Shown here piece after piece: positions 1-6,163 of a stretch of 13,431 nt of DNA. Origin of the DNA: an uncultured Oscillospiraceae bacterium (GTDB lineage Bacteria; Bacillota; Clostridia; Oscillospirales; Oscillospiraceae); assembly GCA_934662925.1 (NCBI GenBank), contig CAKUKL010000018.1:1-13431 (forward strand), read 5' to 3'. The position numbers and the translations under genes were made by a program. The notes under the pieces were generated by a model. That model was not told where the DNA came from, ran no database searches, and saw only the letters and a list, made by a program, of their open reading frames with translations. How positions within the stretch are numbered: position 1 is the stretch's first letter; the number at the start of each line of letters is the position of its first letter.

Positions 1-213
1 GGCCAGCGCGTTGCTGCCCACAAACTGGCCGACGATGATGGAGTCGGCGGTGTTGTACATCTGCTGGAGCAGATTGCCTAAGATCAGCGGAATGGAGAAG
101 AGCAGGATGCGCTTCCAGATGCTGCCCTCGATCATCAGGTTCATCTTCGCGGCGTCCACCACGGTCTCTTCCTTTTGAAGCGTCTTGTTTTCCACGTTTG
201 CGCCCCTTTGCAT
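1..213 (-). CDS. MATE family efflux transporter, N-terminal part (cut by window edge)
   Basis: Only the first about 71 residues are inside the window; the gene continues past base 1. The translated start has a short polar N-terminus and then a segment reading I-W-K-R-I-L-L-F-S-I-P-L-I-L-G-N-L-L-Q-Q, followed by M-Y-N-T-A-D-S-I-I-V-G-Q-F-V-G. This is the characteristic first helix and loop of MATE (multidrug and toxic compound extrusion) cation antiporters in the cytoplasmic membrane. The ATG at 213-211 opens the frame but has no clear ribosome site. A GTG at 195-193 sits seven bases behind AAAGGGG and could be the true start. An upstream minus-strand promoter is visible at 259-287. The family is clear; the exported substrate cannot be told. 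Confidence 0.85.
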   Translation of the reverse strand, partial: MQRGANVENKTLQKEETVVDAAKMNLMIEGSIWKRILLFSIPLILGNLLQQMYNTADSIIVGQFVGSNALA

Positions 214-258
214 ACATTAAAATACAGTGCGGGCAGAAAAGCCCGGTCCGGATTGTCA

Positions 259-287
259 AGTATACGCACCTTGCGGGCCGATTGCAA
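259..287 (-). promoter_or_regulatory. Sigma-70 type promoter for the MATE gene
   Basis: Read on the minus strand, TTGCAA (287-282) and TATACT (264-259) are separated by exactly 17 bases. This puts transcription start about 40-50 bases before the MATE start codon. The rest of the 214-403 gap holds only a weak 7-bp hairpin (341-360) without a T run, so no clear terminator is seen for the FAD oxidoreductase gene upstream. Confidence 0.6.
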
Positions 288-403
288 GACGGCGGGGGAT
301 TTTTCTCGCATTTGTACGAAGGCGGGCGGGCACAGCCCCGGCGTTTTTGCCGCAAAACGCAGAGAACGCCGCCTGATTTCCTGTCATCGGTGATTTTTCA
401 TAT

Positions 404-1984
404 TCAGCCGCGGAGGATCTGCTCCGCCACCCGGATGCCGTCCACGGCGGCGGAGGTGATGCCCCCGGCGTAGCCCGCGCCCTCGCCGCAGGGGTACAGC
501 CCCCGGAGGGCGGGGGACTGGTACGTTTCGTCCCGGAGGATGCGCACCGGGGAGGAGGAACGGGTCTCCACGCCGGTGAGGATGGCGTCCGGGTCGTTGA
601 AGCCCCGGAGCTTCCGGTCAAAAATGGGCAGGGCCTCCCGGAGGGTGTCCAGCACGTAATCGGGCAGAGCGCCGTCCAGCGTCCCCCAGCGGACGCCGGG
701 GCGGTAGGTGGGGAGGATGCTCCCCGGCCCGGCGGAGGGGCGGCGGGCCAGAAAATCCTCCACCCGCTGGGCGGGGGCGGAAAAATCCCCGCCGCCCATG
801 CGGAAGGCGGCCTGTTCCCACTGTTCCTGAAAGCGCACCCCGGCCAGCGGATCGTCTCCGCCGAAGTCGTCGGGGCCGACCCCAACCAGAAAGCCGCCGT
901 TGATGTTTTTCCCGTCCCGGGCCCGGAGGCTCATGCCGTTGGTCACCACCTGACCGGGGGCGGAGGCGGCGGCCACCACCTGCCCGCCGGGGCAGACGCA
1001 GAAGGTGAAGGCCGACCGGCCGGAGGGCAGGTGGCAGGCCAGCTTGTAGTCCGCGGCGGGGAGCCTGTCCCAGAAGTCCCCGAACTGGGCCCGGCTGATC
1101 TTTTCCTGATCGTGCTCGATGCGCACGCCGATGGCGAAATTTTTCCGCTCCATGGGCAGGCCCGCGTCCAGCAGCATCCGGAACGTGTCCCGGGCGGAGT
1201 GACCGGGGGAGAGTACCAGCACCTCGCAGGGCAGCTGATAGGTTTCCCCCTCCGCCGTGACGGCGGCGGAGGTCAGACGCCCGTCCGTGCCGGAAAGGCC
1301 GGTAAGCTGGTGGCCGAAGCGCACCTGCGCCCCCAGCGACAGCAGCTCCTCCCGCATGGAGCGCACCACGTTCCGGAGCACGTCGGTGCCGATGTGGGGC
1401 TTGTGGGAGTACCGGATGTCCTCCGGCGCGCCGTGGGAGACGAACACGTCGAACACGTGGCTGATCCGGGGATCGTTGATGCCGGTGGTGAGCTTGCCGT
1501 CGGAAAAGGTGCCCGCGCCCCCCTCGCCGAACTGGACGTTGGAGCGGTCGGACAGTTCCCCGCCGCTCCAGAAGCGTTCCACGTCGGCGGTGCGGGCATC
1601 CACGTCCCGGCCCCGCTCCAGCACGATGGGGGCAAGGCCCGCCCGGGCCAGCGTCAGGGCGGCGAACAGCCCCGCCGGGCCCATGCCCACCACCACCGGC
1701 GGGTGGGCCGGGCGGCGGTTCACCTCCGGCAGGACGTAGGGCTGCTCCTCCCAGCGGGCCACGCCCCTGGGAGCGCGGCGGAGGATTCGGTCCTCATGGC
1801 GCACCTCCGCCCGGACGGAGCACACCAGATGGACGTCCTGCTTTTTCCGGGCGTCGATGGACTGCCGGATCAGGACGGCGGACAGGACGTCCGCACTCCG
1901 GACGCCCAGCGCCCGGGCGGTTTTTTCTCTCAATTCATCCTCACCGGCCCCGACGGGCAGGCGGAGGTTGGATACTGTCAGCAT
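404..1984 (-). CDS. FAD-dependent oxidoreductase, COG2509 type
   Basis: A 526-residue flavoprotein of the 'uncharacterised FAD-dependent dehydrogenase' family. Residues 1 to about 90 form the small N-terminal domain usual for this group. A dinucleotide-binding motif follows at 98-105 (V-V-G-M-G-P-A-G), with the acidic end of the fold at V-L-E-R-G near 121-125. The family hallmark F-G-E-G-G-A-G-T-F-S-D-G-K-L lies at 152-165. The C-terminus carries the second FAD-contact block (Y-P-C-G-E-G-A-G-Y-A-G-G-I). The physiological substrate of the family is not established. I place the start at 1984, where GGTGAT precedes ATG; the open frame extends further upstream to 2026 but without a ribosome site. 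The gene has its own promoter at 2042-2070, and its length is normal for the family. Confidence 0.88.
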   Translation of the reverse strand: MLTVSNLRLPVGAGEDELREKTARALGVRSADVLSAVLIRQSIDARKKQDVHLVCSVRAEVRHEDRILRRAPRGVARWEEQPYVLPEVNRRPAHPPVVVGMGPAGLFAALTLARAGLAPIVLERGRDVDARTADVERFWSGGELSDRSNVQFGEGGAGTFSDGKLTTGINDPRISHVFDVFVSHGAPEDIRYSHKPHIGTDVLRNVVRSMREELLSLGAQVRFGHQLTGLSGTDGRLTSAAVTAEGETYQLPCEVLVLSPGHSARDTFRMLLDAGLPMERKNFAIGVRIEHDQEKISRAQFGDFWDRLPAADYKLACHLPSGRSAFTFCVCPGGQVVAAASAPGQVVTNGMSLRARDGKNINGGFLVGVGPDDFGGDDPLAGVRFQEQWEQAAFRMGGGDFSAPAQRVEDFLARRPSAGPGSILPTYRPGVRWGTLDGALPDYVLDTLREALPIFDRKLRGFNDPDAILTGVETRSSSPVRILRDETYQSPALRGLYPCGEGAGYAGGITSAAVDGIRVAEQILRG

Positions 1985-2041
1985 ATCATCACCAGAGTTC
2001 TTTGAGCCGGCCGAGACCGGCGGCATGGAAATTTGACCATT

Positions 2042-2070
2042 ATTATATCACGGACTGGGGGCCGGGACAA
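2042..2070 (-). promoter_or_regulatory. Promoter of the FAD oxidoreductase gene
   Basis: On the minus strand, TTGTCC (2070-2065), a 17-base spacer and a perfect TATAAT (2047-2042) lie about 55 bases upstream of the start codon at 1984. The promoter sits immediately downstream of the terminator at 2084-2113, so the regulator gene and the oxidoreductase gene are separate transcription units. Confidence 0.65.
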
Positions 2071-2083
2071 TGCTCCGGGACGG

Positions 2084-2113
2084 AAAAACCGCCGGGCGCG
2101 GCGGCCCGGCGGT
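2084..2113 (-). terminator. Intrinsic terminator after the ribbon-helix-helix gene
   Basis: A 9-bp GC-only stem (2089-2097 with 2104-2112) and a 6-base loop are followed on the minus strand by five T residues (2088-2084). It lies 13 bases after the stop codon of the small regulator. Confidence 0.8.
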
Positions 2114-2125
2114 CTGCGTATGCGT

Positions 2126-2287
2126 TTATTTCGGTCCGTACTGACGGGCGATCCGCTCCAGATGGGCTTTCAGCACCAGATTGATGTAACTGGACAGGGA
2201 GCGGTCCTCGGCTTCGGCCAGCTGTCTGGTCTGCTCCAGAACGGGGATGTCCAGAACGATGCTGACGCTTTTCTTCAAGGGTTTCAT
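2126..2287 (-). CDS. Small ribbon-helix-helix (Arc/CopG-like) DNA-binding protein
   Basis: A 53-residue basic protein. Residues 5-12 (K-K-S-V-S-I-V-L) give the short beta strand that pairs between subunits and reads DNA in this fold. Residues about 14-25 form helix A, and 29-48 (S-L-S-S-Y-I-N-L-V-L-K-A-H-L-E) form helix B, with the S-x-x-S-Y-I-N turn typical of the Arc/CopG/RelB superfamily. Such proteins are dimeric repressors and are often antitoxins. The start at 2287 is set by GAGGTGAT five bases upstream; the open frame extends to 2332 without support. No recognisable toxin lies next to it: the divergent neighbour is an unknown 69-residue protein, and the downstream gene has its own promoter. 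It may repress itself or the divergent gene through the AT-rich 2288-2392 region. Confidence 0.78.
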   Translation of the reverse strand: MKPLKKSVSIVLDIPVLEQTRQLAEAEDRSLSSYINLVLKAHLERIARQYGPK

Positions 2288-2332
2288 CGGTATCACCTCA
2301 CACGAAATAATACTATGATACGGGAAAATCAT

Positions 2333-2361
2333 TTGACTATTCGTGCAAAATACGATAAATT
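2333..2361 (+). promoter_or_regulatory. Possible promoter for the 69-residue unknown protein
   Basis: TTGACT (2333-2338), 17 bases, then TAAATT (2356-2361) inside an AT-rich divergent intergenic region. The -35 is good and the -10 is weak (4 of 6). Confidence 0.4.
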
Positions 2362-2392
2362 AGTGTTGACCAATATGAAGGGAGTGGCAAAT

Positions 2393-2602
2393 ATGGAAGA
2401 AAGCAGATTCGACCGGTGCTATGAGGACTTTCTGAACAGTCATGCCTGCGACGTGGGGCACGACGCCATCTTTGAGCTGACGAAGGATGCGTTTGCCGCC
2501 GGATGGAGGGCGGCGGGGGGAGACCCCGATCAGGCCCCGCCCATCAAGAAGAGCCTGCGGGAGCTTCGGGCGGAGGGGCTTCTTGAAAAACAGAAGGAAT
2601 GA
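2393..2602 (+). CDS. Hypothetical protein, 69 residues
   Basis: I do not recognise a family. The protein is short and acidic to neutral. Its N-terminal half is likely helical (E-E-S-R-F-D-R-C-Y-E-D-F-L and A-I-F-E-L-T-K-D-A-F-A-A-G-W), followed by a Gly/Asp/Pro linker near 43-50 and a charged C-terminal helix from about 51. There is no signal peptide, membrane segment or metal motif. The start at 2393 has GGGAGTG five bases upstream. An in-frame ATG at 2375 lacks a ribosome site. It diverges from the ribbon-helix-helix gene across about 105 AT-rich bases and ends just before the promoter of the acetyltransferase gene, so it is probably a single-gene unit. A toxin-antitoxin link is possible from position only. 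Confidence 0.6.
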   Translation: MEESRFDRCYEDFLNSHACDVGHDAIFELTKDAFAAGWRAAGGDPDQAPPIKKSLRELRAEGLLEKQKE

Positions 2603-2605
2603 CCG

Positions 2606-2634
2606 TTGCAATTCCGGGCGGAGCGTGGTATAAT
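2606..2634 (+). promoter_or_regulatory. Promoter of the GNAT acetyltransferase gene
   Basis: TTGCAA (2606-2611), a 17-base spacer and a perfect TATAAT (2629-2634). Transcription would start near 2641, about 35 bases before the TTG start codon. Confidence 0.72.
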
Positions 2635-2675
2635 CCTCGCACTTTAACAAGTCAGTGCGACAGGAGGAGAAAGCC

Positions 2676-3194
2676 TTGATCCGGCTTGCGACTGAACACG
2701 ATCTGGCGGCGGTGGCCGCCATTTACGACGAGATTCTAGACCACGAGGCGGCCACGGTGAGCTACACCAACTGGCAGAAGGGAAAGTACCCCTGCCGGGC
2801 CACGGCGGAGAACGCTCTGCAAAAGGGCTGGCTCTACGTCATGGAGGAGGACGGGCAGACGGTGGCCGCCGCCATCCTCAACCACGAGCAGCTGCCGGAG
2901 TACGACAAGCTGCCGTGGCAGTATCCGGCGGCGGGGGACGAGGTGTTCGTTATTCACACCCTGTGCGTGCCGCCGTCTCAGGCGGGGCATGGCCGGGCCC
3001 GGGCCTTCGTGGCCTTTGCCGAGGAGCTGGGCCGGGAGAAGGGCAGCACCGTCATGCGGCTGGACACCTACGAGGGCAACGCGCCCGCGCTGGCCATGTA
3101 TCCGAAGCTGGGCTACCGCACCGTGGGCAAGACCATGTTCCACTTCCAGAACCTTATCTGGGAGAACCTGACCTGCTTTGAAAAAACTCTGTAA
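2676..3194 (+). CDS. GNAT family N-acetyltransferase
   Basis: A 172-residue protein with the standard GCN5-related acetyltransferase layout. Residues 1-20 (M-I-R-L-A-T-E-H-D-L-A-A-V-A-A-I-Y) are the first strand and helix. The core strand F-V-I-H-T-L-C-V is at 91-98. The acetyl-CoA pyrophosphate loop S-Q-A-G-H-G-R-A (101-108) is the Q/R-x-x-G-x-G/A motif, and N-A-P-A-L-A-M-Y-P-K-L-G-Y (135-147) is motif B. It transfers acetyl from acetyl-CoA to an amine; the acceptor is not predictable. The start is most likely TTG at 2676, eight bases after a perfect AGGAGG (2662-2667). A GTG at 2655 would place that site inside the gene. It has its own promoter at 2606-2634 and a strong terminator just after the stop. 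Confidence 0.87.
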   Translation: MIRLATEHDLAAVAAIYDEILDHEAATVSYTNWQKGKYPCRATAENALQKGWLYVMEEDGQTVAAAILNHEQLPEYDKLPWQYPAAGDEVFVIHTLCVPPSQAGHGRARAFVAFAEELGREKGSTVMRLDTYEGNAPALAMYPKLGYRTVGKTMFHFQNLIWENLTCFEKTL

Positions 3195-3197
3195 ACG

Positions 3198-3240
3198 AAA
3201 ATCCCCTGCATGACCGATTCGGTCATGCAGGGGATTTTTT
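3198..3240. terminator. Bidirectional intrinsic terminator between GNAT and murC
   Basis: A perfect 19-bp stem (3198-3216 with 3220-3238) and a 3-base loop. The stem ends in A4/T4, with a T run on the plus strand and an A run that becomes a T run on the minus strand. It serves both convergent genes; it starts 4 bases after the GNAT stop and ends 9 bases before the murC stop. Confidence 0.92.
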
Positions 3241-3248
3241 GATTCTTT

Positions 3249-4631
3249 TTACTGTTCCAGCAGCTTTTCGCCGGCGGTGTAGATGTCGCCCGCGCCCACG
3301 GTGAGGATCAGGTCCCCGGGCTGGGCCAGACGGCGGAGGACGGCGGTGACGTTATCCAGCGTGGGGCAGTAGACGCTGCCGGGGATCTGCTCCGCCAGAT
3401 CTTTGGAGGAGATGCCCAGCGTGTTGGTCTCCCGGGCGGCGTAGATCTCGGCCAGCACGGTGACGTCCGGGCGGCGGAGCACCTTCACGAAGTCGTCAAA
3501 CAGCTCGTGGGTGCGGGAGTAGGTGTGGGGCTGGAAGGCGCAGATGACCCGCTTGTAGCCGAGGGTGGAGGCGGTGTCCAGCAGGGCGGCCAGCTCGCCG
3601 GGGTGGTGGGCGTAGTCGTCGTAGACCTGCGCGCCGTTGTACTCGCCCTTGTGCTCGAACCGGCGGCCGGGCAGGCGGAAGTCCCGCAGGCCCTGCTCCA
3701 CGGCGGAGCCGGGAACGTGGAGGGACATGGCGGACGCGGCGGCGGCCAGCGCGTTCTTCACGTTGTGGATGCCGGGGACGGCCAGCTTGATGTGGGCGTA
3801 GACACTGCCGTTGTGCACCGCGTCAAACTCGCCGCAGCCGCGGTCGAAGGTCAGGTTTTCCGCGTGGACGTCGCCCTTTTCCACGCCGAAGGTGAGGATG
3901 GGCCGGGTCTCGCCCGCCAGGGTGAGCATGGTGTTTTCGTCCTCGCAGTTGGCGATGATGAGACCGCCGTCGGGGATACGGTCGGCGAAGGCCCGGAAGG
4001 AGTGCTCCACGTCGGCAAGATCCTTGAAGAAGTCCAGATGGTCGGCCTCGATGTTCAGGATCACCGCAATGGTGGGGAAGAAGGACAGGAAGGAGTTGCA
4101 GTACTCGCAGGACTCCAGAATGATGGTGTCCCCCCGGCCCACCCGGTGGCCGGAGCCGAGGAGGGGCAGGGTGCCGCCGATCATGACGGTGGGATCCATC
4201 CCGGCGGCCATGATGATCTGGGTGCACATGGAGGTGGTGGTGGTCTTGCCGTGGGTGCCGGAGATGCACAGGGCGTTCCTGTAGTCCTGCATGATGGAGC
4301 CCCACGCCTGCGCCCGCTCGAATACCGGGATGCCCGCGGCCCGGGCGGCGGCGATCTCCGGGTTGTCGTCGTGGGCGGCGGCGGTGCGGATGACGCAGCC
4401 CGTCCCCGCGATGTTCTCCGCTTTCTGCGGGCCAACGAAGACCCGAATGCCCAGAGAGCGCAGATGGTCCACCTTGTCGCTCTCGTGCCAGTCGGAGCCG
4501 GAGACGATCACCCCCGCGCCGTGGAGCACCTCGGCCAGCGGAGCCATGGACACGCCGCCGATGCCCACCAGATGGGCGCGGAGGCCGGGCTGTATATAGT
4601 CACGGATGTTATCGGTATGATTGACGATCAT
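3249..4631 (-). CDS. murC: UDP-N-acetylmuramate--L-alanine ligase
   Basis: A 460-residue cytoplasmic Mur ligase, the usual length for MurC. It adds L-alanine to UDP-MurNAc with ATP, the first peptide step of peptidoglycan precursor synthesis. The N-terminal UDP-binding domain shows H-L-V-G-I-G-G-V-S-M-A (20-30). The ATP P-loop S-G-T-H-G-K-T-T-T-T is at 124-133. The central-domain block E-S-C-E-Y at 173-177 and N-I-E-A-D-H-L-D-F at 193-201 are in place. The C-terminal domain has D-D-Y-A-H-H-P at 338-344, a signature of MurC. GGGGTGG precedes the ATG at 4631. The gene stands alone, with a consensus promoter at 4694-4722 and a shared terminator at 3198-3240, and is not in a dcw cluster here. Confidence 0.96.
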   Translation of the reverse strand: MIVNHTDNIRDYIQPGLRAHLVGIGGVSMAPLAEVLHGAGVIVSGSDWHESDKVDHLRSLGIRVFVGPQKAENIAGTGCVIRTAAAHDDNPEIAAARAAGIPVFERAQAWGSIMQDYRNALCISGTHGKTTTTSMCTQIIMAAGMDPTVMIGGTLPLLGSGHRVGRGDTIILESCEYCNSFLSFFPTIAVILNIEADHLDFFKDLADVEHSFRAFADRIPDGGLIIANCEDENTMLTLAGETRPILTFGVEKGDVHAENLTFDRGCGEFDAVHNGSVYAHIKLAVPGIHNVKNALAAAASAMSLHVPGSAVEQGLRDFRLPGRRFEHKGEYNGAQVYDDYAHHPGELAALLDTASTLGYKRVICAFQPHTYSRTHELFDDFVKVLRRPDVTVLAEIYAARETNTLGISSKDLAEQIPGSVYCPTLDNVTAVLRRLAQPGDLILTVGAGDIYTAGEKLLEQ

Positions 4632-4693
4632 AAATCCACCCCATATAAAAGGCGCAAAGCGCGCCGTTTTCGTGCGTTTCTTTGAAACAATTC

Positions 4694-4722
4694 ATTATAC
4701 TCATTCTGCCGCTGGCTGTCAA
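4694..4722 (-). promoter_or_regulatory. Consensus sigma-70 promoter of murC
   Basis: Read on the minus strand: TTGACA (4722-4717), 17 bases, TATAAT (4699-4694), both boxes perfect. Transcription would start near 4687, giving a leader of about 55 bases. Confidence 0.85.
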
Positions 4723-4824
4723 TTCCAGTGTAAGCGCCGGAGCCGGAATTTATACTGAATCGGACGAAACCGGGGCATATTCCGGCGGCGGGCGGGAAAT
4801 ACTGGGGGACGAGGTGATGCTTGC

Positions 4825-5277
4825 ATGGATCTGTCCGAACTTTCCAACCAGCAGTACAACGAATACGTCAGCGCGAAGGCGGAGCCGTCCCCCATCTGGA
4901 AGGATATGGCGTGGGCCTTCTGCGTGGGCGGGCTCATCTGCACCGGCGGGCAGGCGCTGTCCAACCTGTACCAGAGCTGGGGCGTCAGCCGGGAGGACGC
5001 GGGCACGTGGGTGTCTATCACGCTGGTGTTTCTTGCGGCGCTGCTCACCGGGCTGGGGGTGTTCGACGACATCGCCAAGCGGGCGGGGGCGGGCACGCTG
5101 GTGCCCATCACGGGCTTTGCCAACGCCATGGTGTCCCCGGCGCTGGAGTTCAGATCGGAGGGCGCCATTCTGGGCACCGGCGCCCGGCTGTTCACCGTGG
5201 CCGGGCCGGTGCTGGCCTACGGCATTTCCGCCAGCGTGGTGTACGGCCTGATTTTGTGGATCGTCGGGTTGTTCTGA
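4825..5277 (+). CDS. spoVAC: Stage V sporulation protein AC
   Basis: A 150-residue membrane protein of the SpoVA family, which takes up calcium dipicolinate into the developing spore and releases it at germination. The cytosolic N-terminus (1-25) precedes hydrophobic segments at about 27-48, 62-80 and 118-149. The hallmark block V-P-I-T-G-F-A-N-A-M-V-S-P-A-L-E-F-R-S-E-G lies at 93-113; the S-P-A-x-E-F part separates SpoVAC from the related SpoVAE. GAGGTGAT lies six bases before the ATG. The spoVAD and spoVAE genes that normally follow are absent: a terminator comes 23 bases after the stop and the next gene is convergent. In sporulating Bacillota the spoVA operon is under sigma-G control, but I see no convincing sigma-G site here. 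Confidence 0.9.
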   Translation: MDLSELSNQQYNEYVSAKAEPSPIWKDMAWAFCVGGLICTGGQALSNLYQSWGVSREDAGTWVSITLVFLAALLTGLGVFDDIAKRAGAGTLVPITGFANAMVSPALEFRSEGAILGTGARLFTVAGPVLAYGISASVVYGLILWIVGLF

Positions 5278-5299
5278 TACGGCGGAGCGCACACAAAGA

Positions 5300-5337
5300 A
5301 ACCCCCCCGGCCGCAGGCCGGGGGGTTCCTTTGCTTG
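5300..5337. terminator. Terminator between spoVAC and the cupin gene
   Basis: A stem of about 10 GC pairs (5303-5312 with 5316-5325), a GCA loop, flanking A/T pairs, and a T-rich stretch on the plus side. On the minus side the A-rich 5291-5301 gives T-rich RNA, so it may also serve the convergent cupin gene, whose stop codon is at 5338. Confidence 0.8.
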
Positions 5338-5670
5338 TTAGAAGATCACGGTGAGCAGCATCTTGAACTGCTCCAGACCGTACACGGCGTGGGGGTGCCC
5401 GGCGGGCATGATGATGGATTCGCCGCAGTTGACCACGTGGGGCACGCCGTCGATGGTGATGCGGCCGGTGCCGTCCAGCACGGTGATCATGGCGTCACCG
5501 CCGGACTCGTGGGTGCTGATCTCCTCGCCCTTGTCGAAGGAGAAGAGGGTCAGGCTCACGTGGTCGTTCTGGGCCAGCGTCTTGCTGACCACCTGACCGG
5601 CCTGATACTCCACCTGTTCCTTCAGAACCAGGACCTGAGACTTTTCAATGTTTTTCGTTTTGCCGTTCAT
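5338..5670 (-). CDS. Small single-domain cupin protein
   Basis: A 110-residue protein forming one cupin beta-barrel. Motif 1 is degenerate: G-E-E-I-S-T-H-E-S-G-G-D-A-M at 48-61, with one histidine (H54) instead of the usual H-x-H pair, followed by V-L-D-G-T-G. Motif 2 is G-E-S-I-I-M-P-A-G-H-P-H-A-V at 83-96. The family binds a metal or small ligand; the biochemical role is unknown. The start at 5670 has GGAGG eight bases upstream; the open frame runs back to 5739 without support. A TATAAT (5719-5714, minus strand) lies about 45 bases before the start, but no good -35 is visible. Upstream on the same strand is the hairpin row 5728-5956, so the gene could instead have a very long structured leader. 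Confidence 0.85.
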   Translation of the reverse strand: MNGKTKNIEKSQVLVLKEQVEYQAGQVVSKTLAQNDHVSLTLFSFDKGEEISTHESGGDAMITVLDGTGRITIDGVPHVVNCGESIIMPAGHPHAVYGLEQFKMLLTVIF

Positions 5671-5709
5671 AGGAAAGACCTCCGTTAATCGCAGTATTTT
5701 GAACGCTTC

Positions 5710-5980
5710 TGCCATTATAATGTCTACTGAATAAACCACTTTGCGGTTTATTCACACGGCGTATGCCGTGTAATTCCGTAAAAACGGCTTTTTACCGTTT
5801 TATGGAATTCAGACATTGTTACAATGCGTATTTCCATTGGTGTGGAGTACCACACCAATGGAAGGTGCAAGGTTTTTGCGCAAAAATGTGCAAAAACCTT
5901 GCACCTGAACAAAGCCGGTTGACCTTGAAAGCCTTGGCTTTCAAGACTTCCGGCTTCGTTCCGCACGCATTATTATAGCA
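5710..5980. repeat. Structured 271-bp block: seven tiled inverted repeats with imperfect terminal repeats
   Basis: The ends 5710-5722 and 5968-5980 are inverted copies matching at 11 of 13 positions. Inside, inverted repeats follow one another nearly without gaps: 5728-5737/5745-5754 (10 bp), 5754-5760/5765-5771 (7 bp), 5772-5787/5795-5809 (15 pairs, one G-U, one bulge), 5814-5819/5821-5826 (6-1-6 palindrome), 5832-5845/5850-5863 (14 bp), 5864-5879/5890-5905 (16 bp), and 5924-5933/5936-5945 (10 bp) nested in 5912-5918/5950-5956 (7 bp). The stems differ in sequence. No target-site duplication and no transposase are visible. A non-autonomous palindromic element or a multi-hairpin RNA are both possible. 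An open minus-strand frame crosses it (5966-5748) but has no ribosome site and looks fortuitous. Confidence 0.75.
5972..5980 (-). promoter_or_regulatory. Possible extended -10 promoter reading leftward into the hairpin row
   Basis: On the minus strand, TGCTATAAT (5980-5972) is a perfect extended -10 box. No clear -35 is seen. It would transcribe the whole hairpin row toward the cupin gene. The same bases form the right terminal repeat, so the match may have another cause. Confidence 0.35.
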
Positions 5981-6010
5981 CATCGGATGCCGGATTCATA
6001 CCCCCCGCGC

Positions 6011-6039
6011 TTGTTTTGTCCCCGCGAAAATGCTATACT
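6011..6039 (+). promoter_or_regulatory. Promoter of the DUF4342/two-component operon (distal)
   Basis: TTGTTT (6011-6016), a 17-base spacer ending in the extended -10 element TGC, then TATACT (6034-6039). A second candidate is at 6101-6129. The region between 6040 and 6163 holds no other clear structure. Confidence 0.6.
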
Positions 6040-6100
6040 GGGCAAAAAGACGCCTGACCCCGCCCGCCGTGCTTTTAATGTGTTTTTAAGGAAGAATCAA

Positions 6101-6129
6101 TTCCAATCCGGCGGCCCGGGGGCTATACT
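6101..6129 (+). promoter_or_regulatory. Second candidate promoter of the DUF4342/two-component operon
   Basis: TTCCAA (6101-6106), 17 bases, TATACT (6124-6129), ending 34 bases before the start codon. The -35 matches only 3 of 6 positions, so this is weaker than the site at 6011-6039. Confidence 0.35.
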
Positions 6130-6163
6130 CCTTATGTCAATGAAAATCGGGAGGTGTGCAGCC

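Noticed and set aside
341..360. Hairpin as terminator of the FAD oxidoreductase gene
   Set aside because: Only a 7-bp stem, 44 bases after the stop, with no T run on the minus strand.
1031..2005. 324-codon plus-strand frame opposite the FAD oxidoreductase
   Set aside because: It is antisense to a clear family protein in very GC-rich codons, and its product is low-complexity Gly/Ala/Val/His-rich.
3507..4685. 392-codon plus-strand frame opposite murC
   Set aside because: Shadow frame of murC: a Gly/Val-rich product without motifs, and no ribosome site or promoter.
4756..4782. Sigma-G-like promoter (TGAAT then CATATT) before spoVAC
   Set aside because: The spacing between the two elements is about 14 bases, too short for a working sigma-G promoter, and the -10 match is incomplete.
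5748..5966. Minus-strand open frame of 72 codons across the hairpin row
   Set aside because: It starts at GTG without a ribosome site, and every segment is dictated by the inverted repeats; no protein family is recognisable.
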